NCBI GenBank assembly: GCA_030598625.1
Contig: JAUVPO010000148.1
Location: 1-5,300, forward strand
DNA length: 5,300 nt
Reading direction: 5' to 3'
DNA from: Deferribacteres bacterium
GTDB lineage: Bacteria > Nitrospirota > Thermodesulfovibrionia > UBA6902
The translations under genes were made by a program, and so were the position numbers. A model generated the notes under the pieces. The model saw only the letters and a program-made list of their open reading frames with translations, did not search any database and was not told where the DNA came from. Position 1 is the first letter of the stretch, and every line of letters begins with the position of its first letter. Of the stretch, positions 1-5,300 are shown piece after piece.

Positions 1-1046
1 CGAAAGGGAAACTGCGTCTTAATTCAGGGGAACATAAAAAAGTCCTTCTCAGAGGCGCGCGCTGGGTTGTCGAGCAGGGTTTCGGAAGCAGGGAAGATCT
101 TGAGCATACGGAATCACAGGGCTGCATTGAAGGAGCGGACCCCGACCTGATAAGCACAAAGGCATATGAAAGAGGAAGCGCGCAACTCGGCACTCTGGGT
201 TCCGGAAATCATTTTACTGAGATCCAGTTTGTGGATGAAATTTATGATGAAAGCGCCGCGAACAGCCTGGGGCTATTCAGGGACCAGATAACCGTAATGA
301 TTCATACAGGCTCGCGAGGATTCGGACATCAAGTCTGCACTGATTTTCTTGAGGTTATGCAGCGGGCCGTCAAAAAATATAATATAGACCTTCCTGACAG
401 GGAGCTCGCCTGCGCACCGTTTGACAGTCCCGAGGCAAGAGATTACCTGGCTGCCATGAGAGCGGCCGCAAATTATGCCTGGGCAAACAGGCAGTTTATC
501 ATGCACAGGGTAAAAGAATCTTTTCTGAGAATATTTCAAACAGGGCCTAACACAATAGGAATGAATCTTATCTACGATGTCGCGCATAACATTGCCAAGG
601 TCGAAGAACACGTTGTCAACGGCAAAAAGAGAATGCTTGTTGTCCATCGTAAAGGCGCGACAAGGGCATTTTGTTCCGGCCACGCTGAGCTTCCGGAGGC
701 TTATAAACAAATAGGCCAGCCTGTTATAATACCGGGTGATATGGGCAGGGCATCATTCGTACTTATTGGTACGGAAAGGGGAATGAAAGAATCCTTCGGC
801 TCCACCTGCCACGGCGCCGGCAGGGTAATGTCGAGGCATCAGGCAATAAAAAAGGCCAAAGGACGGGCCATCTGGAGAGAAATGGAAGATAAAGGTATAA
901 TTGTAAGGGCAACGGGCAGAGGCACACTGGCGGAAGAAATGCCCGAGGCATACAAGGATGTCTCCAGTGTTGTCAATGTCGTTCATAATGCGGGGCTGTC
1001 AAAAAAGGTTGCAAAACTGAAACCTCTTGGAGTAATAAAGGGATAA
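1..1046 (+). CDS. rtcB: RtcB family RNA ligase, 3' part (5' end outside window)
   Basis: The reading frame is open from the window edge (first full codon at base 3) to a TAA at 1044-1046, giving 347 residues. Known RtcB proteins have about 480, so roughly 130 N-terminal residues, including the metal-binding Cys, lie outside. RtcB joins RNA 2',3'-cyclic phosphate or 3'-phosphate ends to 5'-OH ends, using GTP and Mn2+, in tRNA splicing or RNA repair. Visible family motifs, numbered from base 3, are GSGNHF (His70), HTGSRG (His101) and DVAHN (His195), whose spacing fits the metal-binding histidines of the Pyrococcus enzyme; HRKGATRAF near 215; and CHGAGR with His270, the expected guanylated nucleophile. 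The next-to-last residue is Lys346 in PLGVIKG, matching the conserved C-terminal guanine-contacting Lys. The enzyme looks intact as far as visible. The ATG at 549 and the GTG at 231 are internal codons, not starts. It is followed directly by mqnA. Confidence 0.96.
   Translation, partial: KGKLRLNSGEHKKVLLRGARWVVEQGFGSREDLEHTESQGCIEGADPDLISTKAYERGSAQLGTLGSGNHFTEIQFVDEIYDESAANSLGLFRDQITVMIHTGSRGFGHQVCTDFLEVMQRAVKKYNIDLPDRELACAPFDSPEARDYLAAMRAAANYAWANRQFIMHRVKESFLRIFQTGPNTIGMNLIYDVAHNIAKVEEHVVNGKKRMLVVHRKGATRAFCSGHAELPEAYKQIGQPVIIPGDMGRASFVLIGTERGMKESFGSTCHGAGRVMSRHQAIKKAKGRAIWREMEDKGIIVRATGRGTLAEEMPEAYKDVSSVVNVVHNAGLSKKVAKLKPLGVIKG
1037..1042 (+). promoter_or_regulatory. Ribosome binding site of mqnA inside rtcB
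   Basis: AAAGGG ends five bases before the TTG codon at 1048. It lies within the last codons of rtcB, so ribosomes finishing rtcB pass over the mqnA start. This supports the TTG start and suggests translational coupling. Confidence 0.6.
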
Positions 1047-1047
1047 T

Positions 1048-1869
1048 TTGAAGACAGGTAAACTTAAAATAGGCAGAATTCCGTATGCCAATCTGTATCC
1101 GATATTCTATTATCTCGATAATAAGTGTGATCATTCAAAATACACTTTTATAAAAGGCGTTCCATCCAAACTAAACAAACTGCTGCGCGATGGTGACCTC
1201 GACATCAGCCCATCTTCTTCAATAGAATATCTCAGGAACAAGGACAGATACCTTATTCTCCCCTGGTTTTCAATAAGCTCTACGGGTCCCATAAAGAGCA
1301 TATTTCTCTTTTCAAAGTTCCCGCTAAATGAACTCGGAGGTAAAACAATAGCAGTAACGTCAGACTCCGAAGCATCCGCCGCGCTTTTACAGATCATTCT
1401 CAAAGAATTTCTATCACTAAAATGCAAATTCATCCCTACATCACTTCGCAGTGTAAGAAACATTCTGTCATCCTTTTCAGCAGTCCTCCATATCGGTGAT
1501 ACCGCGATGATCGAGGCCAAAAAAATATATGAATCCGTCAGCCGCCAGTCAGCTCCGTTCATTTACGATCTTGGAGAATTATGGGACAGGCAAACGGGGC
1601 TTCCGTTTGTATACGCGTTATGGGTAATAAGGAAAAAATCCCTCTCTGAGAAGGATGAACTGATTAAAAGATTATCCTCGGATCTGGTTAAAGCAAAAAA
1701 ATATGCGAGTGAAAACCGCCGATTAATAGCAAGGGACGCTCCTCAGAGAAAATGGATCGGAGAGGAAGAACTCGTCAATTACTGGAAGACCATATCATAT
1801 GACTTCACTGAAAAACATGTGGAAGGACTTAATCTGTTTGAAAAGTACGTAAAAAATATCAGGCAATAG
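1048..1869 (+). CDS. mqnA: Chorismate dehydratase MqnA (futalosine menaquinone pathway)
   Basis: This 273-residue protein belongs to the MqnA/MqnD periplasmic-binding-protein-like fold. MqnA dehydrates chorismate to 3-enolpyruvylbenzoate, the first step of the futalosine route to menaquinone, in the cytoplasm. Motifs typical of MqnA are visible: the N-terminal strand KIGRIPYANLYP (7-18), with Asn15 at the position of the conserved active-site Asn; GVPSKLN (37-43); DISPSSSIEY (52-61); GPIKSIFLFS (80-89); AVTSDSEAS (102-110); HIGDTAM (148-154); and YDLGELWDRQTGLPFVYALW (173-192). The last motif, with GVPSKLN, favours MqnA over MqnD. The length is normal for the family. The start is TTG: the conserved first strand begins within a few residues of it and no upstream in-frame start avoids the rtcB stop. 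There is no signal peptide. The other mqn genes are not in this window, so the pathway is inferred from this one enzyme. Confidence 0.92.
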   Translation: MKTGKLKIGRIPYANLYPIFYYLDNKCDHSKYTFIKGVPSKLNKLLRDGDLDISPSSSIEYLRNKDRYLILPWFSISSTGPIKSIFLFSKFPLNELGGKTIAVTSDSEASAALLQIILKEFLSLKCKFIPTSLRSVRNILSSFSAVLHIGDTAMIEAKKIYESVSRQSAPFIYDLGELWDRQTGLPFVYALWVIRKKSLSEKDELIKRLSSDLVKAKKYASENRRLIARDAPQRKWIGEEELVNYWKTISYDFTEKHVEGLNLFEKYVKNIRQ

Positions 1870-1908
1870 TCCCGAATCTTTTCACATACTTCAAATCCTG
1901 CTTACAGC
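1870..1908. other. Short spacer between convergent genes mqnA and ald
   Basis: Thirty-nine bases separate the two stop codons. I see no GC-rich hairpin with a T run on either strand, only a small direct repeat of GCTTAC. Termination may be Rho-dependent, or the transcripts may overlap. Confidence 0.5.
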
Positions 1909-2982
1909 TTACTTCATTGACCCGGCAACCGCTTTATGCACTATTTCCCCTTCATACGTGTTCAAAGCTGTTTTTAGAGTCACGTTTTCCGCGGCGCTTT
2001 TTATGCCGGTCTTTGCGAGCAACCTAATATATTCAATGGTCCTGCCGGTAAGGGCAAGCGTCGAGGTCCGGGGATATGCGCCCGGCATATTGGCAACGGC
2101 ATAATGGATTACGCCATCGACCGTATATACAGGATTATCATGTGTGGTAGGTTTCGTGGTTTCTACGCATCCCCCCTGGTCAACGGAGACATCAACGATC
2201 ACAGCGCCCTTTTTCATTTTCGATACAAGTTCTTTTGAAACCAGACTGGGGGTCTTTTCACCGGTTACCAGGACAGCGCCTATTAATATATCGGCTTCTA
2301 TCACTTCAGCTTCAATATTTTCCTTAGTTGAAATAACGGCCCTTACCCTTTCATGATAGATTTCATTTATCCGCTTAAGTTTCTCTATCCCCCTGTTTAT
2401 AACAGTAACTCTTGCACCCATTCCATACGCAACTTTTAATGCGCTCATGCCCACAACACCCGCCCCCAGAATAAGGACTTGCGCCGGAGAGACATCCCCG
2501 GTGCCCGTTATTAGTATTCCCTCCCCGCCGTATACTTTCTGCAGGTAATGCGCGGCAACAACAGGCGCCATCTTCCCGGCGATCTCACTCATCGGTGTAA
2601 GAAGCGGCAAAGTGTCGTTTATTTCAAGTGTCTCATAAGCAAATCCGGCAATATTTTTTTTCAACAATGCACTTATCAGTTCAGGGGCGGAGGCAAGATG
2701 AAGGAACGTGAACAAGGCCTGTCCTTCCCTAAATAGGTCATATTCCGTGGGAAGGGGTTCTTTCACCTTTACTATCAGTCCGGACTCCCTGAATAACCGG
2801 TCCTTATCAGCTATCTCAGCGCCTGCCTGCTGATAATCATCATCCGGGAAACCGCTTCCGTCACCGGCTGATTTTTCCACGAGTACCCGGTGCCCGTCAT
2901 CCACGAGCTCTCCGGCGCCCGACGGTGTCACGGAGACCCTGTACTCATGTTCTTTTATCTCTTTCGGTATGCCGATTATCAT
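1909..2982 (-). CDS. ald: Alanine dehydrogenase, possibly NADP(H)-preferring
   Basis: This 357-residue protein matches alanine dehydrogenase, which interconverts L-alanine and pyruvate plus ammonia. The N-terminal catalytic domain begins MIIGIPKEIK, and Arg15, Lys74 (VKVKEP), His95 (FTFLHLA) and Asp268 (VDVSVDQGG) sit where the family has its substrate and catalytic residues. LLTPMSEIAGKM (127-138) and VANMPGAYPRTSTLALT (296-312) are signature segments. The Rossmann loop is GAGVVG (173-178). After the second strand (VTVI, 192-195) the usual Asp is replaced by Asn196, followed by Arg197. This pattern is unusual for an NAD enzyme and is treated as a finding. The protein is about 15-20 residues shorter than most homologues, mainly at the C-terminus. 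The ATG start matches the family N-terminus exactly although no good ribosome binding site precedes it. It lies 24 bases downstream of the CxxxCP gene, probably in the same transcript. A transhydrogenase alpha subunit is a distant relative but fits less well. Confidence 0.95.
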   Translation of the reverse strand: MIIGIPKEIKEHEYRVSVTPSGAGELVDDGHRVLVEKSAGDGSGFPDDDYQQAGAEIADKDRLFRESGLIVKVKEPLPTEYDLFREGQALFTFLHLASAPELISALLKKNIAGFAYETLEINDTLPLLTPMSEIAGKMAPVVAAHYLQKVYGGEGILITGTGDVSPAQVLILGAGVVGMSALKVAYGMGARVTVINRGIEKLKRINEIYHERVRAVISTKENIEAEVIEADILIGAVLVTGEKTPSLVSKELVSKMKKGAVIVDVSVDQGGCVETTKPTTHDNPVYTVDGVIHYAVANMPGAYPRTSTLALTGRTIEYIRLLAKTGIKSAAENVTLKTALNTYEGEIVHKAVAGSMK

Positions 2983-3006
2983 TAGTATTTAATATTTCCC
3001 AAAAAA

Positions 3007-3342
3007 CTACTCAAACTCGGGAAACACCTTTACTTCAAGAGGGCTGTTATTATCAAGCGTATAAACCGCGGTTAATATGCCCCCCTCAAAATAGGAAAGC
3101 CGGAAATCACCGAATCCCTGTCTTGCAAGGCTCATGGCATTTGAGGGACATCCCCCTTCACATCCGGCAACCCCCCTGATCATCTTCGGGATAAGCTTTC
3201 CTATTTGAAGCTCCGCGAGGTCGACACCGAGCTTCCTGCCGAAACCAACTATGTCTTCTGTTACCTGAGCCACATCGAACCTGTGCGGATTTTCAATATC
3301 AATACTCAAAGACTCTTTGTCAATCCTGACTTCAATATCCAT
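3007..3342 (-). CDS. Unknown 111-residue protein with CxxxCP motif
   Basis: I do not recognise this gene. It encodes 111 residues with no signal peptide or membrane segment, so it is probably cytoplasmic. The N-terminal half is rich in acidic residues and alternates charged and hydrophobic positions (MDIEVRIDKESLSIDIE). The centre has the segment GVAGCEGGCPSNAMSLA (58-74) with the only two cysteines, Cys61 and Cys65, spaced CxxxC and followed by Pro, which could hold metal or act in redox chemistry. A strand-like C-terminal part (FRLSYFEGGILTAVYTL, 80-96) follows. The start chosen is ATG at 3342, six bases after a strong GAGGAG. The TTG just before it would leave only three bases. It is followed after 24 bases by alanine dehydrogenase, so the two may share a transcript. 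Normal codon use, a good ribosome binding site and tight packing support a real gene. Confidence 0.8.
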   Translation of the reverse strand: MDIEVRIDKESLSIDIENPHRFDVAQVTEDIVGFGRKLGVDLAELQIGKLIPKMIRGVAGCEGGCPSNAMSLARQGFGDFRLSYFEGGILTAVYTLDNNSPLEVKVFPEFE

Positions 3343-3348
3343 CAAATA

Positions 3349-3354
3349 CTCCTC
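3349..3354 (-). promoter_or_regulatory. Ribosome binding site choosing ATG over TTG
   Basis: GAGGAG on the minus strand lies six bases before the ATG at 3342 and only three before the adjoining TTG at 3345. The spacing decides for the ATG as the start of the CxxxCP protein. Confidence 0.7.
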
Positions 3355-3368
3355 GTAACATGCGCGTT

Positions 3369-3396
3369 ATAATAAAAAACTCATACCTGCCTGTAA
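3369..3396 (-). promoter_or_regulatory. Weak candidate promoter for the CxxxCP gene and ald
   Basis: On the minus strand TTACAG (3396-3391) and TATTAT (3374-3369) are separated by 16 bases, in the 85-base gap after the Kazal-repeat gene. The -10 box matches the sigma70 consensus at five of six positions; the -35 box is poor. If real, it would let the CxxxCP-ald pair be expressed independently. Confidence 0.25.
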
Positions 3397-3427
3397 TAAC
3401 CAAGCCCCTTTCAGACAAACTATATCA

Positions 3428-4456
3428 CTATTGACATTCTCCATAATAAGCAACACTTGTGCCGGCCGTCGAAGCTAAACAGGCATTATCATATGTCTTA
3501 CCATCGCAGCCACAAACGGGTTCATACACATTCGGGTTTACAGCGCAGAATAAAGGCATTTTCTCACAAATACCTTCAGCACTGCAATCTCCTATTCCCT
3601 TTTCACAGTACAAAAAAGAGGATATGGATTCACAGTTCACATTGTCAGTGCAAGGGGGCAGTGGCTCGCAGGGACCCTCCCAGGCAATGCTTACTCCTCC
3701 ACCCATAGCAGCAGTACAAGCATTATCATAAGTTATTCCGTCACAGCCACACACAGGTTCATATCCATTCACGAAACACATAAATGGTTTCACAGTGCAA
3801 GTTCCTGTAACACCACACTCCCCCAAGGTTTTCAAACAATATAAAGATCTTGAATCACAGTCATCACTATTTAAACAGGGAGGTAACGGTCCGCATCTGC
3901 CTTGATGATCTATACTAACTCCTGCCGCGGTAGCAAAGCAGGCACTATCGTAAGTTTTTCCGTCACAGCCACATACAGGCTCGTAGGGAGGTGTTGGACA
4001 GGGGAAAGGGGCCGGGTTTTTCATGCAGATTCCCATCGCCCCACACTCTCCTTCATTTTTTAAACAGTATGAATCAGACGGACAATCGCTGTTCTTAAAG
4101 CACTCGTCACAAACTCTTATAAAATCAAGGTCTGTAACCGTTCGGGGAAAGACTTCAATATTGTTAATAACGGCAGTCTGTACTCCGGAAACTTCAACGA
4201 TTACCTTATGTGTCCCCTTAGGTACATTTAGCAACCTGAAAGCGCCGTTAATGTCTGTCTTGGCCATAATGGACAGTCCGGGAATATGCACCAGGGCCCC
4301 ACTTATAAAAGCATCCGACGTACATGATTCCACTCCTCCCCTGATTTCTCCCGTATAATTCAAATAGACCCCTTGTTTTTTTTCAGCAAAGACTTTGGTA
4401 CCGGACAAGAAAAACAGACATGAAACAGCAAATAATAAAATCATTGTCTTTTTCAT
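3428..4456 (-). CDS. Secreted protein with three tandem cysteine/Kazal-like modules
   Basis: This 342-residue protein has a clear signal peptide: MKKT, a hydrophobic core, and likely cleavage after VFA (residue 24). No lipobox is evident, so it should be periplasmic or extracellular. Residues about 34-115 look like a carboxypeptidase-regulatory-like beta domain (ISGALVHIPG, then TDINGAFRLLNVPKGTHKV), a fold common in surface proteins. Residues 119-341 are three modules of ten cysteines each: 119-188, 194-263 and 269-341. Each starts with a six-cysteine part (DC, YC, G-C, G-C pattern) and ends with a Kazal-like motif PVCGCDG-TYD-AC, a later Gly and a last Cys. Kazal domains often inhibit serine proteases, but bacterial copies are mostly uncharacterised, so inhibition is only inferred. 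Thirty module cysteines imply disulfide formation outside the cytoplasm. The ATG has a strong GGAGG seven bases upstream. No transmembrane anchor or sorting tail is seen after the last module, which ends one residue before the stop. Confidence 0.85.
   Translation of the reverse strand: MKKTMILLFAVSCLFFLSGTKVFAEKKQGVYLNYTGEIRGGVESCTSDAFISGALVHIPGLSIMAKTDINGAFRLLNVPKGTHKVIVEVSGVQTAVINNIEVFPRTVTDLDFIRVCDECFKNSDCPSDSYCLKNEGECGAMGICMKNPAPFPCPTPPYEPVCGCDGKTYDSACFATAAGVSIDHQGRCGPLPPCLNSDDCDSRSLYCLKTLGECGVTGTCTVKPFMCFVNGYEPVCGCDGITYDNACTAAMGGGVSIAWEGPCEPLPPCTDNVNCESISSFLYCEKGIGDCSAEGICEKMPLFCAVNPNVYEPVCGCDGKTYDNACLASTAGTSVAYYGECQ
3434..4102 (-). repeat. Three tandem coding repeats (ten-cysteine Kazal-like modules)
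   Basis: The modules cover 4102-3893, 3877-3668 and 3652-3434, joined by short Pro-rich linkers containing PLPP. First cysteines are exactly 75 residues apart. Similarity remains at DNA level: the antisense core around CCGTCACAGCCACA recurs at 3960 and 3738, and as CCATCGCAGCCACA at 3501. Divergence is substantial, so the duplication is not recent. Confidence 0.85.
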
Positions 4457-4741
4457 TGCTACCCCTCCCTGAAATCGATTGATGTTAATCTATAAAATCA
4501 CTTTGGTATATTTATTTTTTTCACTTATAATGTCCCAAAAAAAACAAACGTAGAAACGTCTTATCCTTGTAAAGCAATACGCATCCCGAGCAAGAGCATA
4601 TACTTAAGTCAGGAAAATGTTATGCAATTTATCTGAATAGAGTTTGATTACTGGAAAAATACGGAATTTCTAACATAATATCATAAAAGGCATAATCTGT
4701 CTAATTAAATTTACTTATCGAAAGTGACCCTTACCACTGGT
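4457..4741. other. AT-rich intergenic spacer, probable promoter region
   Basis: This 285-base stretch holds no credible gene on either strand; the ATG at 4530 runs into a stop after seven codons. It must hold the control region of the Kazal-repeat gene unless that gene is read from upstream. On the minus strand TATAAG (4529-4524) resembles a -10 box but has no good -35 partner. An A8 tract on the plus strand (4536-4543 region) and the tandem hexamer ACGTTT, two copies eight bases apart on the minus strand near 4545-4560, are the only local structure. No terminator hairpin was seen after the PQ-loop gene. Confidence 0.5.
4464..4468 (-). promoter_or_regulatory. Strong ribosome binding site of the Kazal-repeat gene
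   Basis: GGAGG, within the longer run AGGGAGGGG, lies seven bases before the ATG at 4456. This is the strongest such site in the window and suggests efficient translation. Confidence 0.75.
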
Positions 4742-5011
4742 CTATTTACCCGCACTTCTCGTATCTTTCATTAAATAGAAAATTATGACCGCAATTGAGA
4801 AAATATTTGCCATGTAATTAAACATCATCCAGTTGACCCACCCAAATTTCATCAGGACACTAACAACATAGCATACTTCACCAATTAACCATAATCCCAC
4901 AAAAACAGGATGAATTCCCTTCGCACTCCTGTTCTTAAAGCATTCCCACGCCTGAGGAAGGCCGCAGAATGCAAAAGCTATAGAACCTACCCATCCAATA
5001 AAATCAGCCAT
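4742..5011 (-). CDS. Small PQ-loop / SemiSWEET-like membrane protein
   Basis: This 89-residue protein has three predicted membrane helices (about 4-21, 35-54 and 61-80) and resembles a single PQ-loop repeat unit. The first helix carries LPQ (18-20), followed by the polar segment KNRSAKGI (26-33), matching the PQ followed by K-x-K-SA-GI pattern of SemiSWEETs. Asn65 and Asn69 in the third helix fit the polar positions of that family. SemiSWEETs of 85-95 residues form dimers that move sugars across the cytoplasmic membrane; other PQ-loop proteins carry amino acids or other solutes, so the substrate is unknown. The C-terminus is short and basic. GTG at 5014 and ATG at 5011 are adjacent; neither has a good ribosome binding site, and ATG was taken by default. 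It lies 63-66 bases after the RdgB-like gene, behind its own likely promoter. Confidence 0.8.
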   Translation of the reverse strand: MADFIGWVGSIAFAFCGLPQAWECFKNRSAKGIHPVFVGLWLIGEVCYVVSVLMKFGWVNWMMFNYMANIFSIAVIIFYLMKDTRSAGK

Positions 5012-5060
5012 CACAATGTGTTTCTAATATGTTCTAAACGTGAGACCGTAGATACGAAGT

Positions 5061-5088
5061 ATTATAATCTTTAAATATTATGTCTTAA
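5061..5088 (-). promoter_or_regulatory. Candidate sigma70-type promoter for the PQ-loop gene
   Basis: On the minus strand a perfect TATAAT (5066-5061) follows TTAAGA (5088-5083) with a 16-base spacer. The -35 box matches consensus at four of six bases and overlaps the last codons of the RdgB-like gene. Transcription would begin about 40 bases before the PQ-loop start codon. Confidence 0.45.
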
Positions 5089-5300
5089 ATCCCTTTTTCT
5101 TCAGATAACCCTGAAGCGCCTTTAACGCCCTGCCCCTATGGCTTAAGGCATTCTTCCCCTCATCACTCATCTCGGCAAACGTCCTGTCGCGCCCTTCCGG
5201 ATAAAAAACAGGGTCATAACCAAAGCCGTTTTCACCCCTGTTCTCTTTGCCTATTTTCCCCTCAACATATCCCATAAAAGTTTTCACTTCATCTCCCGAC
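5078..5300 (-). CDS. rdgB: RdgB/HAM1-type non-canonical purine NTP pyrophosphatase, C-terminal part
   Basis: Seventy-three C-terminal residues are visible, ending in TAA at 5080-5078; the family is about 200 residues long, so roughly two thirds lie beyond the window edge. RdgB/HAM1 enzymes hydrolyse ITP, dITP and XTP to monophosphate and pyrophosphate, keeping deaminated purines out of DNA and RNA. The visible part carries the family's C-terminal signatures: EGKIGKENRG, then GFGYDPVF (25-32 of the visible part), then TFAEM, KN and SHR (49-55), which form the base-binding pocket and phosphate contacts in known structures. The codon at 5287 is GTG, but the frame stays open beyond it and the family sequence continues upstream, so it is not the start. 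All expected key residues of this part are present. Confidence 0.93.
   Translation of the reverse strand, partial: SGDEVKTFMGYVEGKIGKENRGENGFGYDPVFYPEGRDRTFAEMSDEGKNALSHRGRALKALQGYLKKKGFKT

Noticed and set aside
273..710. Minus-strand open frame of 145 residues opposite rtcB
   Set aside because: It lies fully antisense to the conserved RtcB coding region and has no recognisable protein features.
1131..1562. Minus-strand open frame of 143 residues opposite mqnA
   Set aside because: The MqnA motifs on the plus strand account for this sequence; the antisense product resembles nothing I know.
2983..3009. Possible separate promoter right before ald (TTGAGT and TAAATA, 17-base spacer)
   Set aside because: The -10 match is only three of six bases and would place the transcript start at the ATG itself; co-transcription with the upstream gene is simpler.
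3361..3420. Possible terminator with a T6 run after the Kazal-repeat gene
   Set aside because: No GC-rich stem precedes the T run on the minus strand.
3457..3731. Two overlapping plus-strand open frames opposite the Kazal-like modules
   Set aside because: They are antisense to a clearly conserved cysteine pattern, and their length comes from the repeat composition.
3434..4102. Regular repeats considered as a CRISPR-like array
   Set aside because: The periodicity is about 225 bases, in frame, with conserved cysteines, so these are protein-domain repeats.
4023..4358. Plus-strand open frame of 111 residues opposite the secreted protein's N-terminal region
   Set aside because: The minus-strand gene has a signal peptide, strong ribosome binding site and domain structure; this frame has none.
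4596..4625. Inverted repeat GCATA/TATGC in the AT-rich spacer
   Set aside because: A five-base stem with a 20-base loop is expected by chance in AT-rich DNA and has no T run.

Overview
The window is ordinary bacterial chromosome of moderate GC with dense, short-spaced genes. The futalosine-route menaquinone enzyme MqnA, a bacterial-type RtcB RNA ligase and a secreted Kazal-repeat protein together suggest an environmental, anaerobe-like Gram-negative lineage such as Nitrospirota or Desulfobacterota. That placement is inference; no marker in the window settles it. No rRNA, tRNA, CRISPR array, insertion sequence or phage gene was seen.

Plus-strand block (1-1869): the 3' part of rtcB, cut by the window edge, runs directly into mqnA. 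mqnA starts at a TTG one base after the rtcB stop, with its ribosome binding site inside the last rtcB codons, so the two are almost certainly co-transcribed and probably translationally coupled.

Minus-strand block (5300-1909, read right to left): the 3' end of an RdgB/HAM1-type NTP pyrophosphatase gene; a small three-helix PQ-loop/SemiSWEET-like membrane protein behind a reasonable sigma70-type promoter; an AT-rich 285-base spacer; a secreted protein with a carboxypeptidase-regulatory-like domain and three tandem ten-cysteine modules each ending in a Kazal-like motif; a 111-residue unknown protein with a CxxxCP motif; and alanine dehydrogenase, 24 bases after the unknown gene. The two blocks converge, with only 39 bases between mqnA and ald.

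The genes do not form one obvious pathway: RNA repair, quinone synthesis, nucleotide-pool cleaning, a small transporter-like protein, a secreted cysteine-rich protein and amino acid metabolism. I do not see a convincing new multi-gene system. The points most worth following are the alanine dehydrogenase coenzyme site, where Asn196-Arg197 replaces the usual acidic residue and suggests NADP(H) use; the three composite cysteine/Kazal modules; and the unknown CxxxCP protein paired with ald.
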